Shown: in pieces, positions 1-8,000 of the stretch | Numbering within the stretch: position 1 is the stretch's first letter | Layout of the letters: each line of letters starts with the position of its first letter | Source: Proteus vulgaris | GTDB taxonomy: Bacteria > Pseudomonadota > Gammaproteobacteria > Enterobacterales > Enterobacteriaceae | Length of the DNA: 64,000 nt | Assembly (NCBI RefSeq): GCF_033708015.1 | Contig: NZ_CP137920.1 | Coordinates: 3,224,001 to 3,288,000 of the forward strand | Direction of reading: 5' to 3' | Notes under the pieces: generated by a model | Told to the model about the DNA's origin: nothing | Database searches by the model: none | The model's input: the letters and a program-made list of their open reading frames with translations, nothing else | Program-made: the position numbers and the translations under genes

Positions 1-1
1 A

Positions 2-778
2 TTAGAAACGAGTTGTGTCATGGGATTCGGTGCAAATGCATGGACTACGTTATTTCCCAATCAGCCAAAACCCAAAGAACTAAATACTTTTAAAGAAATT
101 AAAGGTGATACTTATACTGCGGTTTCTACACCCGGCGATCTTTTTTTCCATATTCGCGCGCTCAAAGTTTCAGCTTGTTACGAATTAGCGTCTATCATCA
201 GTCAAAAGCTAAAGAATATTGTTACACCGGTTGATGAAGTGCATGGGTTTAGATATTTTGATGGGCGTTCTATTATTGGTTTTGTCGACGGAACAGAAAA
301 TCCAGAGTCCGAAGATGAGCGTGCTTCTTATGCCGTTATTGGCGATGAAGATCCTGAATTTACAGGAGGTAGCTACGCCTTTGTACAAAAATATATTCAC
401 GATATGGAAGCATGGGAAAAACAACCACTTATTGAACAAGAAAAAGTCATTGGCAGACATAAATTCAATGATGTAGAGTTAACCGATGAAGAAAAAGAAC
501 CTGGCTCACATAATGTTGTAACCAACATTCAAGATGAGAATGGCGAAGATCTAAAAATTGTCAGAGCCAATATGCCTTTTTCTAATCCATCCAAAAATGA
601 ATATGGAACTTACTTTATTGGTTATGCGCGCTATTTTTCAACAACTAACCGTATGCTAGAAAATATGTTTGCAGGTACACCTGAAGGCCATACGGATAAA
701 TTACTTAAATTCAGTACCCCTGTAACCGGTACATTATTTTTTGTTCCATCCCCCGAATTTCTGGATGATCTATCGTAA
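2..778 (+). CDS. yfeX: DyP-type heme peroxidase, YfeX-like (5' end cut by window)
   Basis: The reading frame is open to the window edge, so the first roughly 40-45 residues are missing; the ATG at 20 is internal, not the start. The protein carries the DyP hallmark GFVDGTENP (distal catalytic Asp), a later PGSHNV segment where the proximal heme His is expected, and KIVRANMPF with the conserved distal Arg. Overall order and length fit cytoplasmic YfeX of E. coli (299 aa), a heme-dependent peroxidase that oxidises porphyrinogens in vitro. No signal peptide can be judged because the N-terminus is absent. The gene ends just before a bidirectional terminator and converges on the nuclease-like gene downstream. 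The family call is firm; the exact subfamily symbol is less sure. Confidence 0.85.
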   Translation, partial: LETSCVMGFGANAWTTLFPNQPKPKELNTFKEIKGDTYTAVSTPGDLFFHIRALKVSACYELASIISQKLKNIVTPVDEVHGFRYFDGRSIIGFVDGTENPESEDERASYAVIGDEDPEFTGGSYAFVQKYIHDMEAWEKQPLIEQEKVIGRHKFNDVELTDEEKEPGSHNVVTNIQDENGEDLKIVRANMPFSNPSKNEYGTYFIGYARYFSTTNRMLENMFAGTPEGHTDKLLKFSTPVTGTLFFVPSPEFLDDLS

Positions 779-788
779 TTTCTATTAC

Positions 789-829
789 AAGTAGATATAT
801 AGGCTTATTATTTATATATCTACTTTTTA
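789..829. terminator. Bidirectional terminator between yfeX-like and nuclease genes
   Basis: Perfect 13-bp inverted repeat (arms 789-801 and 813-825, starting aagtagatatata) with a T run after it on the plus strand. It overlaps the last codons of the convergent minus-strand gene. The stem is AT-rich, so its strength is moderate. Confidence 0.65.
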
Positions 830-2037
830 TTCTCAGAAAGTCTCTCTATTTCTTGATTTATCTTGTTCAATAGCAATTCAAAATTAGAGTAAACCTGCCC
901 ATAATTATCGATATATTTCCATCCATACCAATAATTTACTCCTATTTTATAAGAGTTATCAAATACATTGTTCAATAGTTTAATAATGTCTTCTTTGAGT
1001 CCTGGCTCTTTATAAGAATGAACTTTTACACCAATATAAATATTCGAACTGTCTTTTTCGATAGCAACAGAAAATTTATTTTTTTGATAATTGATTAAAA
1101 CACCAACATGTTTTTCATTTTTTTCACAGTTATTATCTGAAAATTCTAACTGAGGATAATCAGTTTTTATTTTATTTCCCCATAAAGTAAAAACACGATC
1201 TATTTCTCTTATTAAAAGTATATTTAAATTTTTCCTTAATGAATCTGTATCACTAATGATCTTTTTTATCTCGTCAATGCTATCATCAATATGATTTTCT
1301 GATACATTTATCTCATTAAGAATATAATCATTTATTTGATCATTCATTTTGTTTTTTTCTTCCTCATATTTATTGAGAAATTCATTTTCTAAACTATCTT
1401 TATATTGATAAACAAAAGAATCAAAAACTTTATCATTTTCATTTATCTGTGGATAAACATCTTTTTCTAGCCATGTTAATATTTCACTTTCAAATGAAGA
1501 CAATTGAAAATAAATATTATTATTTTCTTTATATTTACCAAGGCTCTCTGGTCGATAACTTTCTTTTTTATGCCCTGTTAAATATAAAACAAAAATATTT
1601 TCCTCTTGATATCCATCAGAAATAAATTGCTCAATATACCTTTCCAACTGCTGTTTTTGATCAGGTGCATTACAAACTTTATTTTCTATAATAATGGCAT
1701 AAAAACCATCTTCAAGACTAATATCAACTCGATTTTTTTCTGTTTGAATTTTTATTTTTTTATAGTTAAAAATAATTTCCTTCTTCAGTACCTGCCTTAA
1801 AAAAGATGGAATGAATTTATACTTATTATCTTTCTTATTATTTAATATTTTCTTTAAAATAATACTGTGCTTATTCTCATTGATATTAAGCACATCAACT
1901 AAATTAGTAAAACATAAAAGATTATCTTCTAATTCATCATATTTTAGCGCTGTATTTTTTACTAATTTTATAATGGATGAATATTTGTTTTTTACTGATT
2001 CATCAAAAAAATTTTCCTGTTTATTATAATCAGTCAT
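820..2037 (-). CDS. PD-(D/E)XK nuclease superfamily protein (PDDEXK_4-like)
   Basis: A 405-residue soluble protein with a nuclease core: an N-terminal NKHS motif (about 55-58), then RVDISL with Asp105, then IIIENK with Glu118 and Lys120, followed by DQKQQLERY (about 126-134). This D...ExK plus Q-rich helix arrangement is typical of the PD-(D/E)XK family PF14281. The start is placed at the ATG at 2037, with GAGGG just upstream, because the longer frame from 2067 begins inside the terminator hairpin of the preceding gene. The gene is strikingly AT-rich and Asn/Lys/Ile-rich compared with neighbours, which suggests horizontal acquisition. The C-terminal half has no recognised domain. No methylase or other defence partner lies next to it. 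The substrate is unknown; DNA cleavage is inferred from the fold only. Confidence 0.75.
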   Translation of the reverse strand: MTDYNKQENFFDESVKNKYSSIIKLVKNTALKYDELEDNLLCFTNLVDVLNINENKHSIILKKILNNKKDNKYKFIPSFLRQVLKKEIIFNYKKIKIQTEKNRVDISLEDGFYAIIIENKVCNAPDQKQQLERYIEQFISDGYQEENIFVLYLTGHKKESYRPESLGKYKENNNIYFQLSSFESEILTWLEKDVYPQINENDKVFDSFVYQYKDSLENEFLNKYEEEKNKMNDQINDYILNEINVSENHIDDSIDEIKKIISDTDSLRKNLNILLIREIDRVFTLWGNKIKTDYPQLEFSDNNCEKNEKHVGVLINYQKNKFSVAIEKDSSNIYIGVKVHSYKEPGLKEDIIKLLNNVFDNSYKIGVNYWYGWKYIDNYGQVYSNFELLLNKINQEIERLSENKK

Positions 2038-2052
2038 ACACCCTCTTAAATT

Positions 2053-2078
2053 AAAAAGCCATCTCATGATGGCTTTTT
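2053..2078 (-). terminator. Rho-independent terminator after the small lipoprotein gene
   Basis: Perfect 11-bp stem (aaaaagccatc / gatggcttttt) with a 4-nt loop. Read on the minus strand it lies directly behind the lipoprotein gene ending at 2091, and the stem itself ends in T residues. Confidence 0.8.
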
Positions 2079-2090
2079 AGATTAGATCAA

Positions 2091-2438
2091 TTATAAACCG
2101 AAAACATTGACGTAAAATTCTTTGCCATCATCTGTACTTTCAATGGTATAAGTAATCGGAATTGAATTTTTACCGCCTTGACCTTCAAAAGAAAGTTCAG
2201 CAGCACATGAGTAAGTATCTCTCTTCTCATCATGCTCACGGGTACGTACGCTTTCTACTTTGATCTTAATTTGATCGATCAGTGCTGCCATTTTTTGGTC
2301 GCGTAATTCATCTTTAGTAATATCAATCACTAAATTTTTGGCTTCCGTGCTATTACAGTTAGGTGTTGCATCGCCACACCCTACTAAAGGCAATGCTAAT
2401 GCTCCTAATAAAGCTAATTTTAAAAATTGAGTTTTCAT
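2091..2438 (-). CDS. Small lipoprotein of unknown function
   Basis: The 115-aa product starts with a lipoprotein signal: MKTQFLKL, a hydrophobic stretch, then the lipobox LVGC at about residue 21. The ATG at 2438 is preferred over an upstream GTG at 2462 because it begins exactly at the signal peptide and has AAGGAAG upstream. The mature part is about 95 residues, with a Cys pair (one shortly after the lipidated Cys, one in YSCAAEL) and a beta-rich C-terminus. The residue after the lipid Cys is Gly, so outer-membrane sorting is likely. It looks monocistronic, with its own terminator. I do not recognise a named family. Confidence 0.75.
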   Translation of the reverse strand: MKTQFLKLALLGALALPLVGCGDATPNCNSTEAKNLVIDITKDELRDQKMAALIDQIKIKVESVRTREHDEKRDTYSCAAELSFEGQGGKNSIPITYTIESTDDGKEFYVNVFGL

Positions 2439-2626
2439 GTTAATTAATTCTTCCTTGCTCACAAGATAAAATAATTTTTCAATATTTTACCTAATAATTA
2501 TCTCGTCACAATATAGTGAGTTAACAGTTAGAATAAGATAATGATAGAAATTGATATTTTGGCGCTAATGCCATCATTAAGTAAAACCAACAAACTTTAA
2601 CGCCAATATTAATGTACTTCGATTTC

Positions 2627-4987
2627 TTATTTGTTAATCACACCAAGAATATCAACTCGAATATTTCGTGTATCCGCTCTTCCTTTATCATCTACTGCAC
2701 GAATACGATAGCGGCCACTCTCTTTAGGATACCACTCTATTGAGCGCTGATTTGTACTACTTCCTAGATAAGCCTCATCAACAAACCAATAAATAATATT
2801 GCTATCATTATCCGCTGTTGCATTAAATACAATTGATGTGTTTGGCGATGAAGAACGTCTTAAAGTATAGGTGGTATTACGTAATGGTGATAATATGCGA
2901 GGAGGCATTCCGAGAATAGCACTACCTCCATTTTTACAGTGAGTAGTTGAAGGAGGTGTTCGCTTTGGTAGCCCTGCCTGAGCAAATACTTTAGCTAAAT
3001 CAGAAGGCCAATATTCAAACACTTCAATCTTAACCCGCTCTTCATTATATGGAGGACAGACAACTTCTCCCGTCGCTTTATCAATTGCTAGAGGCCGATA
3101 AACTGTATCAACTTTAATGGGTGATTTACCAGGAATAAACCATGTTTTACCTTTACGTTGACACCATGGCGTAGGTAAATTACCACTCGTTAAACAAACA
3201 TCAACTTGTTTTATATTTTCAGGAAGTTTAAATCTAGGCTCTTTTAAGTTCGGATAATCTGCAATAATATTATCTATAATATTAAAAAATAGAGGTGCTG
3301 CTGCTTCAGCTCCGATTAATGCACTATTTCCTTTACCATCAAAATTACCTATCCAAACAATTAAAACATAAGGTCCAAAAACGCCACTACTCCATGCATC
3401 TCGAAATCCCCACGATGTACCTGTTTTCCAATAAATAGGTAATGCCGTTGATTTTTGTGCCAATGTATCACCAGGTCTTCGATGTTGGCTTAACATATCC
3501 AGTGTAATAAAACTCGCTTCTTCACTTAATAACTGAATGGGTTTCGCAATAGCATCCGTACTTTGCATTCTTAACGGTTTAAGTTTGCCTCTATTGGCTA
3601 ATATTGCATAGAGCTTCGCTAATTCTTGTACTGTAATTTCACCGCCCCCTAACACCAGCGATAGACCGTAATGTCTCTCACTCGCCATATTGCTTATACC
3701 TGACATTTGTAGAAACTGGTAAAGGGTTGGATTTTTCAATTGAGCCGCTATCGATACAGCGGGAATATTTCGACTGTAATTTAACGCTTGAGTGGCAGAA
3801 ATAGGTCCTAAAAAGCGTAAATCAAAGTTTTCTGGTGCATAGCTACCAAAGGTAGAAGGGACATCTTTTAAAATTGTTCGAGGATGTAAAATACCTTGTT
3901 CTAGTCCTAATGCATAGATAAAAGGCTTTAATGTTGAACCGGGTGAGCGCTTCGCATTAGTGCCATTAACTTGCCCATGAATATCAGCATTATAGTAATC
4001 AGCTGAACCAATCAACGCTTTAACCCCCATATCTCGTGTATCAACAAGGATCACAGAAGCATTTTTAACACCAAGATGTTTATTTCGTTCAATAAACGCA
4101 TCAACTTGTTTCTCAACTAATCGCTGTAATGGGAGATCAAGCGTTGTAACTATATTAGTGGGTTTTCTTGGGTTAAACTTTTCCTGTTTTTCAATTTGCT
4201 CGATGAAATGAGGCGCTATATAGGGCATTTTTTCCGGCTGACGTAGCCGAAGTGGTAATTGAAACAATGCAGATAAATTGGCATCGTTAGGGTATTCTTC
4301 CAACCAATAATCATAAAGCTGATTACGCGTTTTCATTAAAGAAAGGCTAATACCATCACTATTTGGCTCGATCCGATAACTCGGTGATTGAGGTAATACG
4401 GCAAGTGTTAACGCTTCAGGTAATGTTAATTCTTTAGGCTTTTTATTAAAGTAAATCAGGCTTGCGGCACCAATGCTCTCTATATTTCGCCCATAAGGCG
4501 CATAGTTAAAATAGGCTTCTAAAATATCATGTTTTGAATAACTGAGCTCTAACTGAATGGCTCGCAATACCTGAATAAATTTGCCCCCGACTGTGCGTGT
4601 ATTTAATTGCCAGTGCATACGAGCAAGCTGCATGGTGATTGTTGAACCACCTTGCAATCGTTCACCATAAATATAACTAACAAAAAAACCACGAATTAAA
4701 CTGTAAGGATTAAATCCAGCATGATAATAGAACCACCGATCTTCATATCGCATGGCACTATTTATCATCAAGGGCGAAATATCGTCTAAATCCGTCCACA
4801 ATCGATAACGTTCATCATTAGCCAGTGTTAAACGTAGTAAATTTCCATTGCTATCATAATAGGCCGTTGAAGATAAAAAACCTTCTGAGAGTGCAGGATG
4901 TGGAAAAAGGCGAAACCCTACACAAAAGAGGATAACTAAAAAACCTCCCATCAATATATTTTGTAAAACTCGCTTGCTTCTCGTCAT
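2627..4987 (-). CDS. pbpC: Penicillin-binding protein 1C
   Basis: Bifunctional peptidoglycan glycosyltransferase/transpeptidase anchored in the inner membrane. An N-terminal membrane segment (about 12-30) is followed by a GT51 domain with the catalytic-Glu motif YEDRWFYYHAG near residue 80 and GGSTITMQLAR. The transpeptidase has STLK (nucleophile Ser351), the SRN triad member and KTGTS near 520, then a C-terminal BiPBP-type domain. About 786 aa from the ATG at 4987, close to E. coli PbpC (770). A TTG at 5023 would add 12 residues; neither start has a strong ribosome site. It follows the alpha-2-macroglobulin gene directly, the usual yfhM-pbpC pairing, which suggests coupled wall repair and protease trapping. 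Confidence 0.95.
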   Translation of the reverse strand: MTRSKRVLQNILMGGFLVILFCVGFRLFPHPALSEGFLSSTAYYDSNGNLLRLTLANDERYRLWTDLDDISPLMINSAMRYEDRWFYYHAGFNPYSLIRGFFVSYIYGERLQGGSTITMQLARMHWQLNTRTVGGKFIQVLRAIQLELSYSKHDILEAYFNYAPYGRNIESIGAASLIYFNKKPKELTLPEALTLAVLPQSPSYRIEPNSDGISLSLMKTRNQLYDYWLEEYPNDANLSALFQLPLRLRQPEKMPYIAPHFIEQIEKQEKFNPRKPTNIVTTLDLPLQRLVEKQVDAFIERNKHLGVKNASVILVDTRDMGVKALIGSADYYNADIHGQVNGTNAKRSPGSTLKPFIYALGLEQGILHPRTILKDVPSTFGSYAPENFDLRFLGPISATQALNYSRNIPAVSIAAQLKNPTLYQFLQMSGISNMASERHYGLSLVLGGGEITVQELAKLYAILANRGKLKPLRMQSTDAIAKPIQLLSEEASFITLDMLSQHRRPGDTLAQKSTALPIYWKTGTSWGFRDAWSSGVFGPYVLIVWIGNFDGKGNSALIGAEAAAPLFFNIIDNIIADYPNLKEPRFKLPENIKQVDVCLTSGNLPTPWCQRKGKTWFIPGKSPIKVDTVYRPLAIDKATGEVVCPPYNEERVKIEVFEYWPSDLAKVFAQAGLPKRTPPSTTHCKNGGSAILGMPPRILSPLRNTTYTLRRSSSPNTSIVFNATADNDSNIIYWFVDEAYLGSSTNQRSIEWYPKESGRYRIRAVDDKGRADTRNIRVDILGVINK

Positions 4988-5029
4988 TTTAAAACAACCA
5001 GAAACAAGCACCTGAAACTTCAATTAGTT

Positions 5030-8000
5030 TCATTTTACATTACCATTATTTTGTCTCTGTTTATTGACCGTCATAACACCTTTACCTATTGCTAAAGCTT
5101 GTATTTCCCTGTCATACATAGCTTCAGCAAATGCTGGCGGTATAGCGAATATTCCCGAATTAGTGGCTTTAATTTGATAGACAAACTCTTGTACTTGTTG
5201 AGTCGCAGTACCATAAATAATGACACGATCTTCTCGAATATCGCTGTATTCTGGTGACCATCGCGTTCCTTTAGTTCCCGTTGGTGATAACCATTCGACT
5301 TCAGAGTTATCCACATCGTCCATTGATTGTTGTACGACTTCAAAGCCTCCGGGCAGTAAGTCCACCAGCACAACATTATTCACACCTTGTTTTGCATTCG
5401 CTCTAATTTTTATATGTACATAAAGCTTTTCACCTAAGGTTGCGCTATTAACAACCTCACCTTTTTCATTCACATAATCACGAGAAATTTCTAATCCTCG
5501 TGAAATTGCTTTTTTAGGCGGTTCGCTATCAAAACCAGATTGTGTGACAACATACCAAGCCGCATTATTCGTTGGATTATTAAATAAGATCTCTTTAATA
5601 CCCGCTTTAAATTGACCTATCGCAGTGGCATTTATCATAGATGAAATAACAATAGGTGGGTTTTCACCACTTTTTACGCTCACTGTTAATGGCTGAGTTG
5701 GCGTTGTCATATTTTGGATCTGTTTAGTGTAATACTCTAATGCCAAGATACTCATTGCAGATGATTGCGTGGTATAGCGCTCTTCCTTAAAACTCATTAC
5801 CATATTTTCCAGTAGTTGTGGCGGAATATCTCGCGCTTTTTCTGGGAAATGCTTCACAATCAAATATAGCCTTGTACTGTCTTGGATCAGAGGATCTAAA
5901 TAGTTATGTGACCACCACGCTTTCCTATAAGCTTTACTTAGCTCTTGCCATGTAGGTTTTAATAACTCATCCGCTTGTTTATCCATTTTCAGCATTTTGT
6001 AAGAAGCCGCTAAATATAAAGCGCCTAAGTCACTCTGCCATGTTTTTGGGTAATTTTTTTGCATTCGTGTTTGGATCGCTGCAATTTCCCCCGTAGTCAC
6101 CTTACCTTGACGTGTTAATAAATAAACAGCGAAAGCACGCATTCTCAGTTCGTCTTGATTATTCAATCCTGTATTGACGGCCAGCTTAGTTAAGTATTCG
6201 TTGGATGATCGTAAAAGTGTTTCAGAAACAGGATAATTCGCTTCTTGTGCCTCAAGTAAGAATTGAACGACATATAAAGTCACAAATGGATCCGTTGATG
6301 GTGTTGAACGCCATGTTCCAATAGCACCTTGACCATTTTGACGAGTCAGTAATGTCGCCATAGTCTGTTCAAGTTGAGTACGAATTTTATCTTGTGAATA
6401 TATCGTCTTCATTTCAGGATTACGTTGATGGAATAGCAACGGTATTGCCTGACTTGTTATTTGCTCTGAACAATTATAAGGATAATTAGCAAGGTATTGT
6501 GCCAATGCACTGCTTAGTACTAAAGGCGAGTAAGAAACACGTGCATCCCTTTTTGCATACTCATCATACATTTGGCGAATAGACGTAACACTCTGCTCTT
6601 TACCATCCATACGGCCTAAGCTTGATTGAGTACGATAAGCTGAAGCTGGACGAATAGAGAGATTTACTGTTCTCTGGGTAACTTTGCCATCCGCATTCAC
6701 TGAGAACGTAATAGCACCATTACCCAATTGTGATTTTGCTTTTAGTCTAAAGGAAACAACCGTTTCTTTTTTCTCACCTAATGTCAGTTGATAACGGTTC
6801 TGTCCGATAACCTCTAATTGAGGCTCTGGTGTTATCGTCACATCGAGTTTTGTTGCTGTACCGTTAAGATCTGTTTGGTTATTTGCAATCCCTAAAGTGA
6901 CATCAAATTCATCATTAGGCGCCACTGTTGTAGGAATATGAGGACTTAATACAAAATCATCACGTACAGTCGTATAGCGTTGCATATTCCCGATACGAGT
7001 TGGTGTAACGGAAACTGCCATGACTCTTATTTTGCCATTAAAATACTCTGGCACTTTATAGTTAAAAATAGCTTCGCCATCAACTTCCGTAATACCAGAC
7101 CAATAAGCAACAGGCGCTTCTTTCTTGCGTTTAAATGGATTCAGATAGAGATCAACGGCTTCCCCTGCATCCCCTCCTGGCGCTGAAGCCAATGACATCA
7201 TTTTGCTAAATTCAGGTAGAATAAGATCCAGTATTTGCGTGCTTTCAACTTCTAATGAACGTTTACGGAAGAAGTAATCCAATGGATCTTTTAATTTATA
7301 TCGAGCAACTTGCAAGATACCTTCATCAACGGCAAAAACCGCAACTTGTTGTGAGGTATCTGTTTTTACTGTAATCGGTAAGGTATCACCCGGTTTAATA
7401 ACATCTGGTGACTCTAATTCAATTTGAGCTTGGTAATTTTCACGACTTATTTTAAACGGCACAACCCCATAACTAAGAGGGCTCATGAATATTTCATCAG
7501 AGTTTATATCTCTAACAAATTGAACATTGATATATCCATTGCCTTCCAATTCTGCAGGTACTCGGATTTTTTGTACCGAATTTGTTGTTGAAGATGTAAA
7601 CCATTGCCAAGAATACACCTTGTCCTTTTCTATCGTGATAATACCACTCCCCACATAAGGGGCATTAATAGCAATTTCGATCTCTTCATCCGTTTTATAT
7701 GTGTCTTTATTTAAAGTGAGTTGTAACTCCGCTTCGCGATCAAGTGAGCGAGTCACATTCGCATTACCCGCAACAGTATAATTAATGCGATTAAGTACAC
7801 TGCCCTCTTTATTTTTGATTAATAATACAAAGTTACCTGGTGTTTGTGTTTCTAATGCAAAAGAGCTTCCCTTTTCATTAATAGAAAAAGGAACATCATC
7901 AATAAATACTTCTTTAAGTTTAGATTGATATTTATAAACGCCTGAATTTTGTCGAGTTAAAACAGAGAGATACTTTTTCTCATAGCGTTCTAGTGTTAAT

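Noticed and set aside
4988..5023. TTG start adding 12 residues to PbpC
   Set aside because: No ribosome site, and the extension is not typical before the membrane anchor; the ATG at 4987 is kept, with some doubt.
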